Shown here piece by piece: positions 26,233 to 36,056 of a DNA stretch of 41,736 nucleotides (position 1 is its first letter; the number at the start of each line of letters is the position of its first letter). The notes under the pieces are model-generated. The model was given only the letters and a program-made list of their open reading frames with translations, was not told where the DNA came from and did no database searches. The DNA comes from Clostridium sp. MSJ-8 (GTDB taxonomy: Bacteria; Bacillota; Clostridia; Clostridiales; Clostridiaceae). The position numbers were made by a program, and so were the translations under genes. The stretch is from contig NZ_JAHLQH010000031.1 in the NCBI RefSeq assembly GCF_018918325.1, positions 1-41,736 of the forward strand. The letters are read 5' to 3'.

Positions 26233-28878
26233 CTAAATTACTAAAGATTTAGCTATTTCATATACTTTTTCTACAGCTTCGTTTATCTTTGTGGCATCTT
26301 TTCCACCAGCTTGAGCCATGTCCGGTCTTCCACCACCGCCACCGCCTAGAATACTAGCTACTTCTTTTATAATTTTACCACAATGAATACCCTTTGATAC
26401 AACATCTTTTGTTGCCATAGAAACTAAATTAACCTTGCCTGCGCAATCACTAACAAGGACAACAATACCGCTTCCAATCTTATCTCTAACCTTATCACAT
26501 AAATCTCTTAATGAACTAGCATCAACATCAGAAACTGAGTAAGAGATAACATTTACTCCTTCTATTACTTTTGCTGAATTCATAATATCATCTATTGAAC
26601 TTCCTGCTAATTTACCCTTTAAATCAGCTATTTCTTTTTCTTTTTCTTTAATATCATTAGCTTGAACTTCTATCTTATTTATTATGTCCTTTTCTGAACA
26701 TTTTAATGCACTACATGCATCTTTTAATAATTTTTGTTTTTCTTCTACATACTCGATAGCTGCAAAACCTGTCACTGCTTCCATTCTTCTAACTCCAGCT
26801 GCTACACCTTGTTCTGATACTATCTTAAATAACCCAACTTCACCAGAATTTTTAACATGTGTACCACCACATAATTCTTTTGAATAATCTCCTATGCATA
26901 CAACTCTTACCTTATCTCCATACTTATCATCAAATAATGCTTTTGCACCTGATTCTTTTGCTTCATCTAAAGTCATAAGATTAGTTTGTACATTGTATAC
27001 TTCCATTATTTTTTCATTAACTATCTTTTCTATTTTTTCTATTTCACTAGCTTCTAAGCCTTGGAAATGAGTAAAGTCAAATCTCAATCTTTCATTGTCA
27101 ACATAAGAACCTGCTTGATGAACATGTTCTCCTAGAACTTCAATCAATGCTTCTTGTAGCATATGTGTTGCTGTATGGTTTTTACATATAGCCTTTCTTC
27201 TTAATTCATCAACCTTCATTGTTATATCATCATTAACCTTTACTGTTCCTTCTAGAACTTTTACATAATGAATAACTTTTCCACCTACATTTTTCTTAGT
27301 ATCGAATACAGAAATTTTAAGTCCATTTGATTCTATTATACCTTTATCTCCAACTTGACCACCCATTTCTGCATAGAAAGGTGTCTTATCAGTTACTATA
27401 TATCCTTTTTCTCCAGCTGATAGTTCATCTTTAAATTCAGTATCTGTTGCTAATACTAAAACCTTAGAAGCTGTTTCTAATGTGTCATATCCAACGAACT
27501 CTGTTTCTATTGTTCCTTCGATTTTATTTATTGGAGTATCTTCACTACCCATATAAGATGTTGTCTTTCTAGAAGTTCTTGCTTTAACTCTCTGTTCTTC
27601 CATCTTCTCATCGAATCCAGCTCTATCTACTTTTAAGTTTTGTTCTTCACATATTTCTTCTGTTAATTCATATGGGAAACCATAAGTATCATATAATTTA
27701 AATGCTTTTTCTCCACTTAATGTATCTTGTTTATTCGAAACTAATTCATCTGTATATTCTTTTAATATGCTCATACCTGCATCTATAGTTTTATTAAAGC
27801 TTTCCTCTTCAATTGTTATCATTTTCTTAATGTAATCTTGTTTTTCAACTATTTCAGGATAAGCTTTTCCATAGTTTTCAACTACTGAATCAACAATTTC
27901 TGTTAAGAATAATCCCTTTATTCCAAGATTTCTACCATGTCTAGCAGCTCTTCTTAATAATCTTCTTAATACATATCCTCTTCCTTCATTACTTGGAGCT
28001 ATTCCATCTGCAAGCATCATAGTAACACTCTTAACATGGTCAGTTATTATTCTAAGTGAAATATCTTTAACCTTATCTTCACCATAATGCACTCCACATA
28101 AAGAGGTAGCTTTCTTAAGAATATTTCTAACTGTATCTATTTCGAATATATTATCTACACCTTGCATGATAGTTGCTATTCTCTCTAAGCCCATTCCAGT
28201 ATCTATATTAGTTTTTTCTAGTTTTTCATAATTACCTTTTCCATCACCATCAAATTGAGTAAACACTAGATTCCAGAATTCTATTACTCTATCTGCATCT
28301 CCTGCTTCTACAAATTCCTCTGCTGTTTTAACTGGTTCTAAACCTTCTCCTCTATCATAATGTATCTCTGTACATGGTCCACAAGGTCCTGCACCATGTT
28401 CCCAGAAATTATCTTCTTTACCTAATCTAAATATTCTTTTTGGATCTATATCAGTCTTACTAGTCCATATATCATAAGCTTCATCATCATCTAAATAAAT
28501 AGTTACATATAATCTGTCTTTAGGTATTTCTAACACTTCAGTTACGAATTCCCAAGCCCATGGAATTACTTCTTTCTTAAAATAATCACCAAACGAAAAG
28601 TTTCCTAACATTTCAAAAAAAGTACCATGTCTAGATGTTTTTCCTACATTCTCAATGTCCCCTGTTCTTATACATTTTTGACATGTAGTTATTCTATGTC
28701 TAGGTGGTTCTTCAACACCTGTAAAATATGGCTTTAATGGAGCCATACCAGCATTTATTAATAATAAACTCTTATCATTTTTAGGTACAAGTGAAAAACT
28801 GTTAAGTCTTAAATGTCCCTTCTTTTCAAAAAAGCTTAGATACATCTCTCTAAGTTCATTAGTTCCTATACTTTTCAT
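26233..28878 (-). CDS. alaS: Alanyl-tRNA synthetase
   Basis: Charges tRNA-Ala. The 881-residue product contains the class II core from the N terminus ([45 protein letters not shown], and FEIDTVRN), the tRNA recognition helices, the editing domain with [11 protein letters not shown] and [15 protein letters not shown], and the C-Ala domain ending in [15 protein letters not shown]. All key motifs are intact and length is typical. AGGAGG is seven bases before the ATG. Expression is controlled by the T-box leader upstream, which puts synthetase supply under the charging state of tRNA-Ala. Confidence 0.99.
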   Translation of the reverse strand: MKSIGTNELREMYLSFFEKKGHLRLNSFSLVPKNDKSLLLINAGMAPLKPYFTGVEEPPRHRITTCQKCIRTGDIENVGKTSRHGTFFEMLGNFSFGDYFKKEVIPWAWEFVTEVLEIPKDRLYVTIYLDDDEAYDIWTSKTDIDPKRIFRLGKEDNFWEHGAGPCGPCTEIHYDRGEGLEPVKTAEEFVEAGDADRVIEFWNLVFTQFDGDGKGNYEKLEKTNIDTGMGLERIATIMQGVDNIFEIDTVRNILKKATSLCGVHYGEDKVKDISLRIITDHVKSVTMMLADGIAPSNEGRGYVLRRLLRRAARHGRNLGIKGLFLTEIVDSVVENYGKAYPEIVEKQDYIKKMITIEEESFNKTIDAGMSILKEYTDELVSNKQDTLSGEKAFKLYDTYGFPYELTEEICEEQNLKVDRAGFDEKMEEQRVKARTSRKTTSYMGSEDTPINKIEGTIETEFVGYDTLETASKVLVLATDTEFKDELSAGEKGYIVTDKTPFYAEMGGQVGDKGIIESNGLKISVFDTKKNVGGKVIHYVKVLEGTVKVNDDITMKVDELRRKAICKNHTATHMLQEALIEVLGEHVHQAGSYVDNERLRFDFTHFQGLEASEIEKIEKIVNEKIMEVYNVQTNLMTLDEAKESGAKALFDDKYGDKVRVVCIGDYSKELCGGTHVKNSGEVGLFKIVSEQGVAAGVRRMEAVTGFAAIEYVEEKQKLLKDACSALKCSEKDIINKIEVQANDIKEKEKEIADLKGKLAGSSIDDIMNSAKVIEGVNVISYSVSDVDASSLRDLCDKVRDKIGSGIVVLVSDCAGKVNLVSMATKDVVSKGIHCGKIIKEVASILGGGGGGRPDMAQAGGKDATKINEAVEKVYEIAKSLVI

Positions 28879-29021
28879 AAATATTCCTCCTAAAAATTAT
28901 CTGCTCTCCCTAAACGGAATAAAGTATAATTATTTTTTAACGTCATTACTAAGCTAATATAACTTAAATTTTCAAAAAATTAATACTTAATACTCATGAA
29001 ATTATATATCCTCTTAAACGT

Positions 29022-29230
29022 TAAAAAACTTTCCCCCCTATAAAAAATAGGGACGAAAGTTATAGTTTCCGCGGTACCACCCTAATTATGCTTATTAGCA
29101 TCTCTTAGTTAAAAATAAGGTTCAAAGGTAGCTTCAAGTTAGATCTATAAAAGTTCACACCTACCACTTTTTCTCTGAAATAGACTATTAACTCTACTCA
29201 TCCTCATCATTACCTTCAGTATTCATATCA
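29022..29230 (-). promoter_or_regulatory. Alanine T-box leader of alaS
   Basis: On the minus strand the antiterminator T-box AGGGTGGTACCGCGGAA is at 29067-29083, followed by a terminator of about 14 bp (29023-29063: AACTTTCGTCCCTA with TAGGGGGGAAAGTT, then TTTTTT). Upstream is the specifier loop GAAGCTACC, with specifier codon GCU (Ala) at 29130-29132, and an AGAGA-type segment. Uncharged tRNA-Ala would pair with GCU and the T-box and allow read-through to alaS. The 140 bases between terminator and alaS hold no clear further element. Confidence 0.95.
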
Positions 29231-29236
29231 AATAAA

Positions 29237-29265
29237 ATTATATTTTAGTTTTAAATAAAAGTCAA
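29237..29265 (-). promoter_or_regulatory. SigA-type promoter for the alaS leader
   Basis: TTGACT (29260-29265), a 17-base spacer and TATAAT (29237-29242) on the minus strand. The expected start of RNA, near 29230, fits the first base of the T-box leader. The -35 starts 14 bases after the transporter gene upstream. Confidence 0.85.
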
Positions 29266-29278
29266 CATCATCTTACTT

Positions 29279-30319
29279 TTAGCTTACATTCTTAGTCATT
29301 CTATAATCACTAGTATTCCTTATTATTACCTTTATAATGACTCCTATAGGAACCACTACTATCATTCCTACAAATCCTCCTACCTTTTCGCCTATTAGTA
29401 ATAAAATAATTATTAAAAGAGGATGCATCTCTGTACTGTCACCAATAACCTTAGGTGACAACAAGTTTCCTTCTAGTTGTTGAATTAGAAAAAGTATTAC
29501 CCCAACTAACAATGTATTGCTTCCTGTACTAATAAGTGAAACTAATACAATAATTATAATTCCAACTATTGGTCCAAAATAAGGAATTATATTTAATATT
29601 CCATTTATCACTGCCAGCAAAATAGGTAATTTAACTTTAAAAATAAATAATGGAAATAACGTTAATAAAAAAATAATTCCTGACAAAATAATTTGACCTA
29701 ATAAGTATCTTCCTAACATTCTATTACACTCACAATATATATTAACAAAAACTTCTTCATTATCTTTAGGTATTATTTTTCGTATCCAATTAGCTATATT
29801 ATCCCTATCACTTAAGAAATAATACACTAAAATAGGAACTATAGCATAAGATAAAATTTTGTCACCAAAAACCATTAAATATTTTATTGTTTTTTCTCCT
29901 ATAATCAAAGCAAAAGCTTTTAACTTCTCTTTTAATTTGTTATATATATATATTCCTATCGGACTATCTTTTAATATCTTGCTATTTTCTATTTTATCCT
30001 GATATTTTTTTAGAATTTCCACTATATCATTTATATTACTAAGTTCTCTATACATTGCAGGTATAACAAGATATGCACACAAAATCATTATTATTATCAA
30101 AATAATTATTATACTAGCAGAAATAACTTTCTTATTCTTATATCTCTTATTAAAAAAATTTTTTATAGGATTAAGTATATTAGCTATAATAAATGAAATC
30201 ACTAACACATTAATAATATCTCTAACATTATCTGCAAAAATATAGGTTATAATAATTATAATAGTTATTATAGTAAAACATATTATTTTCTTGTTAATAT
30301 GATGTAGTAATGTTTTCAT
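29279..30319 (-). CDS. AI-2E family transporter (PerM/YdiK-like)
   Basis: Polytopic membrane protein of the AI-2E transporter superfamily (TqsA/PerM/YdiK). The 346 residues include about eight hydrophobic helices: two at 10-50, one at 65-90, then a soluble stretch 90-140, and five after residue 150. The family motifs YYFLSDRDNIANWIRKIIP, NIIPYFGPIVGII and GNLLSPKVIGDSTEMHPL are present. Substrate cannot be inferred: members export AI-2 or act in Na+/H+ antiport. Its ATG overlaps the end of the PRC-barrel gene by 26 bases, so the two are coupled. The gene is often found next to alaS in clostridia, as far as I recall. Confidence 0.85.
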   Translation of the reverse strand: MKTLLHHINKKIICFTIITIIIIITYIFADNVRDIINVLVISFIIANILNPIKNFFNKRYKNKKVISASIIIILIIIMILCAYLVIPAMYRELSNINDIVEILKKYQDKIENSKILKDSPIGIYIYNKLKEKLKAFALIIGEKTIKYLMVFGDKILSYAIVPILVYYFLSDRDNIANWIRKIIPKDNEEVFVNIYCECNRMLGRYLLGQIILSGIIFLLTLFPLFIFKVKLPILLAVINGILNIIPYFGPIVGIIIIVLVSLISTGSNTLLVGVILFLIQQLEGNLLSPKVIGDSTEMHPLLIIILLLIGEKVGGFVGMIVVVPIGVIIKVIIRNTSDYRMTKNVS

Positions 30320-30773
30320 TAGTTAATTCTCTTCTCTCTTCTATAACCTTTAACTTGTTATGATCAGAATATAGCATAATAAAGCTATCACCTAAAACTA
30401 AATCCTTAAATAAAATAATTTCTTTTTCTTTATCTTTATTACTAATAACTATTGCTTTTATATTATAAAATTCATCTAATATTGCTTCTTCTACAACTCC
30501 TAATAAATCCCCCTTCCTATCTACCACTTGCATATTCAATATATCTGAAAAATGCATTCCATCCACATATTTTACAATACCACCACCAATATTCTCTCTA
30601 TTGTTATCTAAAATATCCAAAGTATTTATGTATATATAATTATCATAGCAATCTCTTATAACAACACCTTTTATTCTACCCTTGCAAAAGTCTACTATAA
30701 AGTCTTCAATTTTACCTAACTTATCATCCTTAATCCAATAACTTTCATCGCATAATTCTTTAGTCGTAAGCAT
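30294..30773 (-). CDS. PRC-barrel domain protein
   Basis: A 159-residue protein with two PRC-barrel-like halves: LGKIEDFIVDFCKGRIKGVV (about 19-40) and LLGVVEEAILDEFYNIKAIV (about 95-115). No signal peptide or membrane helix is seen. PRC barrels bind proteins or RNA, as in RimM or in photosystem assembly; no specific role can be given. GGTGG lies before the ATG. It overlaps the transporter gene by 26 bases and probably forms a two-gene unit with it. Confidence 0.8.
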   Translation of the reverse strand: MLTTKELCDESYWIKDDKLGKIEDFIVDFCKGRIKGVVIRDCYDNYIYINTLDILDNNRENIGGGIVKYVDGMHFSDILNMQVVDRKGDLLGVVEEAILDEFYNIKAIVISNKDKEKEIILFKDLVLGDSFIMLYSDHNKLKVIEERRELTNENITTSY

Positions 30774-30844
30774 TCTTCCACCACCTTTATAAATTTATAT
30801 TTATTATTTCCCTCAAATAAAACTTTTATACATGATTTAAAATA

Positions 30845-30932
30845 AAAACTCGGCTAATGCAATGTACCATCTTCAAAAGTCAAATTAGAAAATCTAACCT
30901 TTGGAGTTTTGTACAAATATTAACCGAGTTTT
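30845..30932 (-). terminator. Long hairpin terminator of the ChW protein gene
   Basis: A 14-bp outer stem (AAAACTCGGTTAAT with ATTAGCCGAGTTTT on the minus strand, one U-G pair) continues inward as GTAC pairs and an inner TTAGA/TCTAA stem. The tail is TTTTTATTTT. The U-G pair becomes C-A on the plus strand, so it works on the minus strand. The inner part weakly resembles the long-hairpin elements at 9.37, 14.05 and 34.18 kb. Confidence 0.8.
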
Positions 30933-30963
30933 CACATTAATTTTTTATCTTGAAATTATAAAT

Positions 30964-33207
30964 TTATTTTTCTATAAAATGTCTTGAAGTACTTCCTGTA
31001 AAATTACTGTTTTTATCTACAATAACAATCTCTATAGCTTCTAATCTCTTGCCATATCCGGCTGTTCCTGCTGGTTCATCATTTTTTGCCCAACCTAACC
31101 ATCCATAACTTTCTGCATGTACTCTATAATATACATCATATTTATCTTTATCACTACCTGTTAGCTTTATTTTGATAGCTTCTAGTCTCTTGCCTTGTCC
31201 ACTTGTGCCACTTAAAGCTCCATCATTTACATAATTCATCCAACCTATATCCTGTACATGAGTCCTATAACTTATTCCAAGATTGTTATTATTAGTAATG
31301 TTAATGTTTATTGCTTCTAATCTTTTTCCTTCTCCAGTTGTTCCACTTAAAGCTCCGTCACTTACATAATTCATCCAACCTATATTCTGCACATGAGTCC
31401 TATACTGAACCCCTGTACCTTTTTCCACATATGCCTTGTCTGTAGAGCCATTAAATTCCTTTGATTTTTCTATTAAAACTATTTCTATAGCTTCTAATCT
31501 CTTACCATACCCAGATGTTCCTGCTGGTTCGTCATTCTTTGCCCAACCTAACCATCCATAACTTTCTGCATGTACTCTATAATATACGTCATATTTATCT
31601 TTGTCACTACCTGTTAATTTTATCTTGATTGCTTCTAACCTTTTATTTTCACCAGCAAATCCACTTACTTCTCCTTGATTAACGTAATTTGTCCAACCTT
31701 TGCCTTGTACATGAGTACTATAACTCACTTGTAAATTTTCATCTCCATCAACATTTATTTGTATAGCTTCTAATCTCTTGCCTTGTCCTACTGTTCCACT
31801 TGTATTTCCGTTTTTTACGTAATTTAACCAACCAATACTTTGTATATAACTTCTATACTTTATGTCTACTCCATCTGTATTTGTATTATCTTCTTCTTCA
31901 CTAGTATCCGGAGTAGTTATTCCTGTATTAGAACTTAAATAAGTAGAATCATTTTTTATAGTTGATTGCCATATTAATGCGAATTTAAAATTGGCTTTTG
32001 AAGCTATATAAAAAGAATAAATCTTATTTCCAGTAATTCCACTATACTTTTTACTTATAATATATTCACATTTTTCACTACTACCATTAGTGTCACAAGA
32101 ATATAAATAATTATTTAATGAATAATATAATCGGTTATTATAATAACCCAATCTAATATTGCCATTTAAACTTTTAACTACACTACTTTTGTTTCCATTA
32201 ATATCAGCTTTCATTATTTTATTATCATTTGGATAATACCAATAACCATCCTTATAATATAGTGCATTATCTAATTTTGATACATACCAATTAGAATATT
32301 TTGTAGATGTTGCTGATAGTCCAAGAGAGTCCCAACCATAATGCTCTAAAGCTGTAAATTCAGAATCATTTTTCATAAAATATGTATGACTTACATATCC
32401 ATTTAAATCTTTACCATTAATAATTGGATCATCCCATGTAACATCTACTTGATAATATTTTCCATCAATATTAACCATATTCCACGCATGACTCATACTT
32501 GTACTGATTACAACAACAGAATCAATTCCATACTCATGCAAAAGTAATTTGTAAGCATTAGCATATCCATCACATACGCCTATTTTATTTACTAATATTC
32601 CATATGCTTTATGAGATTCATCAGAAACTTTTCCATATGTATTTAATGTATCATAATCATATTCTGCATTTAATACTAAATAGTCATGTATTTTTAAAGC
32701 AATTTCCATTTGTGACATAGATCCTGCATTAATATTTAATTCTTTTTTTACATTCTTTACTTCAGCTTGAATTTTATTATACTTATCTTGTATTTGACTT
32801 TTTGTCTCATTAAAATAGAAAAATATTCTATATACTTTATTTTCTGAATAGCTATATCTATATCCTTGTATACTTATACTATTATAAAGACATAAATCTT
32901 TATTATATATAGCTTCTACTAAATCTTCTAATTCACCTACCTTTATATCATAACTTGATAAATCAATTACTCCATTACCATTTTTCATATTGTTCACAGC
33001 ATAAGATGCAATTTCTTCATAACTAGATTTTCCATTTGAATAATACGCCCTATCTGCTATATCTGGTGTTTGTAAATCTGACACCTTAGGTCTCTCATCT
33101 GCTGCATATACAACCTTTTCACCAGCAAACCTTACTCCACTTGGAAAAACACTTAAAATAATACAAAAACACATCACTAAAGAAATTATATTAATTTTTT
33201 TTCTCAT
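30964..33207 (-). CDS. Secreted transglutaminase-like protein with six ChW repeats
   Basis: Predicted cell-surface or secreted protein of 747 residues. A signal peptide (about 1-35, cut near VYAADE) precedes a transglutaminase-like domain whose Cys-His-Asp triad is visible: Cys212 in GVCDGYANAYK, His240 in SHAWNMV, Asp255 in QVDVTWDDP. A propeller-like strand-rich part (about 310-430, with GYWYYPNDNKIMKADINGN) and an acidic Thr/Asn linker (430-446) follow. Six ChW repeats from 447 to the end share the GW and GKRLEAI motifs; they form two blocks of three with a period of 151 residues. ChW repeats are thought to act in adhesion or polymer binding. Whether the domain acts as protease, cross-linker or non-enzymatic fold is unknown. 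GGGGTG precedes the ATG. Confidence 0.9.
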   Translation of the reverse strand: MRKKINIISLVMCFCIILSVFPSGVRFAGEKVVYAADERPKVSDLQTPDIADRAYYSNGKSSYEEIASYAVNNMKNGNGVIDLSSYDIKVGELEDLVEAIYNKDLCLYNSISIQGYRYSYSENKVYRIFFYFNETKSQIQDKYNKIQAEVKNVKKELNINAGSMSQMEIALKIHDYLVLNAEYDYDTLNTYGKVSDESHKAYGILVNKIGVCDGYANAYKLLLHEYGIDSVVVISTSMSHAWNMVNIDGKYYQVDVTWDDPIINGKDLNGYVSHTYFMKNDSEFTALEHYGWDSLGLSATSTKYSNWYVSKLDNALYYKDGYWYYPNDNKIMKADINGNKSSVVKSLNGNIRLGYYNNRLYYSLNNYLYSCDTNGSSEKCEYIISKKYSGITGNKIYSFYIASKANFKFALIWQSTIKNDSTYLSSNTGITTPDTSEEEDNTNTDGVDIKYRSYIQSIGWLNYVKNGNTSGTVGQGKRLEAIQINVDGDENLQVSYSTHVQGKGWTNYVNQGEVSGFAGENKRLEAIKIKLTGSDKDKYDVYYRVHAESYGWLGWAKNDEPAGTSGYGKRLEAIEIVLIEKSKEFNGSTDKAYVEKGTGVQYRTHVQNIGWMNYVSDGALSGTTGEGKRLEAININITNNNNLGISYRTHVQDIGWMNYVNDGALSGTSGQGKRLEAIKIKLTGSDKDKYDVYYRVHAESYGWLGWAKNDEPAGTAGYGKRLEAIEIVIVDKNSNFTGSTSRHFIEK

Positions 33208-33237
33208 AAATTTTCACCCCACTTTTCCTTTAATTTA

Positions 33238-33267
33238 ATTATAATATTTTTTATTTTTTTAGTTCAA
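33238..33267 (-). promoter_or_regulatory. Putative promoter of the ChW protein gene
   Basis: On the minus strand TTGAAC (33262-33267), an 18-base spacer and TATAAT (33238-33243), 31 bases before the ATG. The -35 is a partial match; the region is very AT-rich, so this is a moderate call. Confidence 0.5.
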
Positions 33268-33317
33268 AACATTATGTAAACATATAAGTAATATTTTGTG
33301 AAGGACAAGCGTAATTA

Positions 33318-33728
33318 ATAATTAAAATATAATAGCATTAGTTTCAGTAACCTATTGTTCCATATTATTTATACTAATCCCTAATTCTTCATGGTTATAT
33401 TATTCTATATCTACCTAATAATTCTAACCTTAACAATAATGGTTACTTCCACTAAGCTTATTATATTTTAATTATTTAAGCGTTATGGTGATTTTTAGTG
33501 TATCTGGATTATTGCAAGTATCTTAAGTCTTCAGTAATTCTTACTTTAAAAAATTATTGAATATATTTTTTTGATTACTTATCTTTTAAGTTAATTAATA
33601 TCAAATTATTGATTTAATTAAAATAATATTATTATAATGAAAAATCCAATGTTATTTGATAATGTTAATATTATGATTTTCTTTATTAGTATCAATATTA
33701 TTGCTTTGAATAAATCTTCATAATGAAT
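33318..33728 (-). repeat. 400-bp non-coding repeat, copy 1
   Basis: This stretch recurs, with scattered substitutions and small gaps, at 33733-34126. No start codon with a ribosome-binding site and no long frame is found. Its first part (33318-33475) is bounded by 35-base inverted arms (29 of 35 positions match), giving a long helix that on the minus strand encloses two smaller hairpins: GGTTA..TAACC and CCAT..ATGG. The opposed GGA/GAA bases in the helix favour the minus-strand RNA. The strand given is for that inferred RNA. Confidence 0.8.
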
Positions 33729-33732
33729 GATT

Positions 33733-34126
33733 ATAATTAAAATATAATAGCATTAGTTTCAGTAACCGATTGTTCCATATTATTCATACTAATCTGTAAT
33801 TCTTCATGGTTATATCATTCTATATCTGCCTATAATTCTAACCTTAACAATAATGGTTACTTCCACTAAGCTTATTATATTTTAATTATTTAAGCGTTAT
33901 GGTGATTTTTAATATATCTGTATTATTTCAAGTATCTTAAGTATTCAGTAATTCTTACTTTAAAAAATTATTAACTATATTTGGAGGATTACTTATTTTT
34001 CATTTACTTAATGTCAAATTATTGATTTCTGTAAATGAAAAATCCAATGTTATTTGACAATGTTAATATTATGATTTTCTTTATTAGTATCAATATTATT
34101 GCTTTGAATAAATCTTCATAATGAAT
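33733..34126 (-). repeat. 400-bp non-coding repeat, copy 2
   Basis: Direct repeat of 33318-33728, four bases further on. The two 35-base arms (33733-33767 and 33855-33889) are identical to those of copy 1, while the enclosed part differs at several sites and by one small gap. A larger replacement lies after TTATTGATTT (34017-34026). Its second part contains TTTTTCATTTAC/GTAAATGAAAAA and GTCAAAT/ATTTGAC inverted pairs, weaker in copy 1. Confidence 0.8.
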
Positions 34127-34140
34127 TTAGGATTTCTTAT

Positions 34141-34227
34141 TATAAAAAAATTAAGATAGCGTTTAAAATGTTGTACTGTTTGAACTTTAGTGAGTTTACA
34201 ACATTTAGCTACCTTAATTTTTTTATA
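34141..34227 (-). repeat. Long-hairpin element, copy 3
   Basis: A perfect 15-bp outer stem (34141-34155 with 34213-34227) followed inward by AAATGTTGTA/TACAACATTT. Minus-strand segments TAAATGTTGTAAA and TCACTAAAGTTC match copy 2 (TAAATGCTATAAA, TCACTAAAGCTT). It lies between repeat copies 2 and 3, downstream of mnmA, and ends in seven T residues on the minus strand, so it is also the likely mnmA terminator. Confidence 0.75.
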
Positions 34228-34251
34228 GTTAGAAATACTTAATGAAATTAT

Positions 34252-34416
34252 GCTATTTATGAAAACATATAATATTGATACTAATAGCAAACATAATATT
34301 AATTAAACTAAATAACATTGGATTTTTTACATATTATATTATTTACTTAAACATATAATTTTGATATTAATTATTGTAAAATATAAGTTATCTAACAATA
34401 AATTTTCAATACTTTT
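34252..34416 (+). repeat. Partial inverted copy 3 of the 400-bp repeat
   Basis: The plus strand here reads like the minus strand of copies 1 and 2: AATATTGATACTAATA, then CATAATATTAA, then AAATAACATTGGATTTTT, then TTTGATATTAATTA and ATAAGTTATC, in the same order and spacing. It is more diverged, covers less than half of the unit and ends next to the mnmA stop codon. Confidence 0.65.
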
Positions 34417-35496
34417 TTATAAAATTGCTTGTATAATACCGCCACCAAGCACTCTATTTCCATCATAGAATACAACAGATTGGCCTTTTGTAATGGCTCT
34501 TTGTTTTTCTTTAAATTTCACTCTAACTTTTCCATATTCCATTGGATAAATAGTTGCTTCTGCAGGTTTTCCAGAATATCTAACCTTTGCAGTACATTCA
34601 ATCTTATCTTCTAGCTTATCAAACGGAATAAAATTAACATCTTTTGCTATTAGTTCATCTTGGAATATTTCTTCTTCACTACCTATTACAACTTCATTTT
34701 TCTTTGCATCAATTTTAGTAACAAATACAGGTCTTCCTAATGCTAAACCTAAGCCCTTTCTTTGTCCTATTGTATAATAAACAATTCCTTTATGTCTTCC
34801 TAATACATTACCATTTGCATCTACAAAATTTCCTGGTTTTACTTTTCTTGTTGAATTTTTTTCTATAAAACCACCATGATTATTATCTGGTACAAAACAT
34901 ATTTCTTCACTGTCTTTTTTATTATGAACTGCAAGCCCTATTTCTTTTGCTATTTCTCTTATCTTATCCTTAGTATAACTTCCACATGGCATTAATGTAT
35001 GACTCAATTGATCTTGAGTAAAATTATATAACATATATGTTTGATCCTTCTTATCATCATCAGATCTTATTAACTCGTATCTACCATTAGCATTTTGCTC
35101 AATTTTAGCATAATGCCCTGTAGCTATATATTCAGCCCCTATTCCTCTTGCCTTATTAAGCAATTCATCAAATTTAAGATATTTATTACACTGAACACAT
35201 GGATTAGGAGTTCTACCTTGCATGTATTCATCTATAAAATTATCTATGACCTTTTCCTTAAAGCTTTGTTTAAAATTTAAAACATAGAAAGGAATATCTA
35301 ATCTAGCACAAACCCTTCTAGCATCTTCAACTGCTGATAACCCACAGCAACCGCCTTCATTCTCTATTTCATCTGGATCATTTGGAGCCATTCTCATTGT
35401 TATACCTATAACATCATATCCTTGTTCTTTTAGTAAATATGCTGCTACAGAACTATCTACTCCACCACTCATTCCAACTACAACTTTTTTCTTCAT
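34417..35496 (-). CDS. mnmA: tRNA-uridine 2-sulfurtransferase MnmA
   Basis: Puts sulfur on position 2 of the wobble uridine in tRNA-Lys, -Glu and -Gln. The 359-residue product has the PP-loop [15 protein letters not shown] (8-22), the first catalytic cysteine in [15 protein letters not shown], the second in [11 protein letters not shown], the GQRKGLG motif and a C-terminal beta domain. All key residues are present. It needs a cysteine desulfurase as sulfur donor; such a gene is often adjacent in clostridia but is absent here. It lies 89 bases after the Rrf2 regulator gene and may share its transcript. Confidence 0.96.
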   Translation of the reverse strand: MKKKVVVGMSGGVDSSVAAYLLKEQGYDVIGITMRMAPNDPDEIENEGGCCGLSAVEDARRVCARLDIPFYVLNFKQSFKEKVIDNFIDEYMQGRTPNPCVQCNKYLKFDELLNKARGIGAEYIATGHYAKIEQNANGRYELIRSDDDKKDQTYMLYNFTQDQLSHTLMPCGSYTKDKIREIAKEIGLAVHNKKDSEEICFVPDNNHGGFIEKNSTRKVKPGNFVDANGNVLGRHKGIVYYTIGQRKGLGLALGRPVFVTKIDAKKNEVVIGSEEEIFQDELIAKDVNFIPFDKLEDKIECTAKVRYSGKPAEATIYPMEYGKVRVKFKEKQRAITKGQSVVFYDGNRVLGGGIIQAIL

Positions 35497-35585
35497 AATT
35501 CATCATTCTCCATATATTAACAAACTTAATTCTCTTTTATCAAATCTAGTATATGTCATTTATAATAAACCTTCAATAATTTTTA

Positions 35586-36014
35586 TTACTTTAATCTAAC
35601 ACTGTTCATCTTATTATAATCGTCTACTATATCCTGAAGAGTTATTCCATTCATAACATTTTCAATACTATCTCTAATCTTTTCCCATAGAAGTCTAGTT
35701 GCGCAATATCTCTCATTATCACAATTTTCTCCTTCTATACAGTCTGCAATTTCTATAGGTCCTTCTAAAACCTTTATTACATCAGCAACTGTAATATCTT
35801 TAGGCTCTTTATTAAGTACATATCCTCCTTGTGCACCTCTGATACTTTTTATAAGTCCAGCATTCCTAAGAGGTGAAAATAATTGTTCTAAATAATATTC
35901 TGATAAATTTTGTCTTGCTGCTATTGTTTTTATAGACAATGGTTTAGACCCATATCCTAAAGCAAGTTCAACCATGGCTTTCACGCCATATCTACCTCTT
36001 GTAGATAATTTCAT
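35586..36014 (-). CDS. iscR: Rrf2-family Fe-S regulator (IscR-like)
   Basis: Winged-helix repressor of 142 residues of the Rrf2 family. The N terminus MKLSTRGRYGVKAMVELAL and AQGGYVLNKEPKDITVADVIKVLEG are typical. Cys92, Cys98 and Cys104 fall exactly at the [2Fe-2S] ligand positions of E. coli IscR, so it probably senses Fe-S status; CymR, which lacks this set, is less likely. I start it at the ATG (36014) preceded by AAGGTG; a GTG three codons upstream is part of that site. A clean SigA promoter lies just upstream and is likely autoregulated. Confidence 0.88.
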   Translation of the reverse strand: MKLSTRGRYGVKAMVELALGYGSKPLSIKTIAARQNLSEYYLEQLFSPLRNAGLIKSIRGAQGGYVLNKEPKDITVADVIKVLEGPIEIADCIEGENCDNERYCATRLLWEKIRDSIENVMNGITLQDIVDDYNKMNSVRLK

Positions 36015-36056
36015 ATATTTCACCTTCGTTCTATATAACTCACTATTTTAGGAGAT

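Larger units (their letters stand above)
33208..34416. other. 1.2-kb non-coding region between mnmA and the ChW gene
   Basis: No protein gene is supported on either strand. Content from right to left: partial inverted repeat (34252-34416), long-hairpin element (34141-34227), two direct repeats of about 400 bp (33733-34126, 33318-33728) and the ChW gene promoter (33238-33267). It is even more AT-rich than its neighbours. Confidence 0.75.

Noticed and set aside
33318..33475. Typical insertion sequence or MITE with target duplication
   Set aside because: The 35-base arms look like terminal inverted repeats, but no matching target duplication flanks both copies and the similarity goes on well beyond the arms, so I kept it as a repeat of unknown nature.
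33318..34126. CRISPR array
   Set aside because: There are only two units of about 400 bases with no short regular repeats or spacers, and no cas genes are near.
34096..34290. A 64-codon minus-strand frame across the region after mnmA
   Set aside because: It runs through the long hairpin at 34141-34227 and the repeat end, has no ribosome-binding site, and its composition reflects the palindrome.
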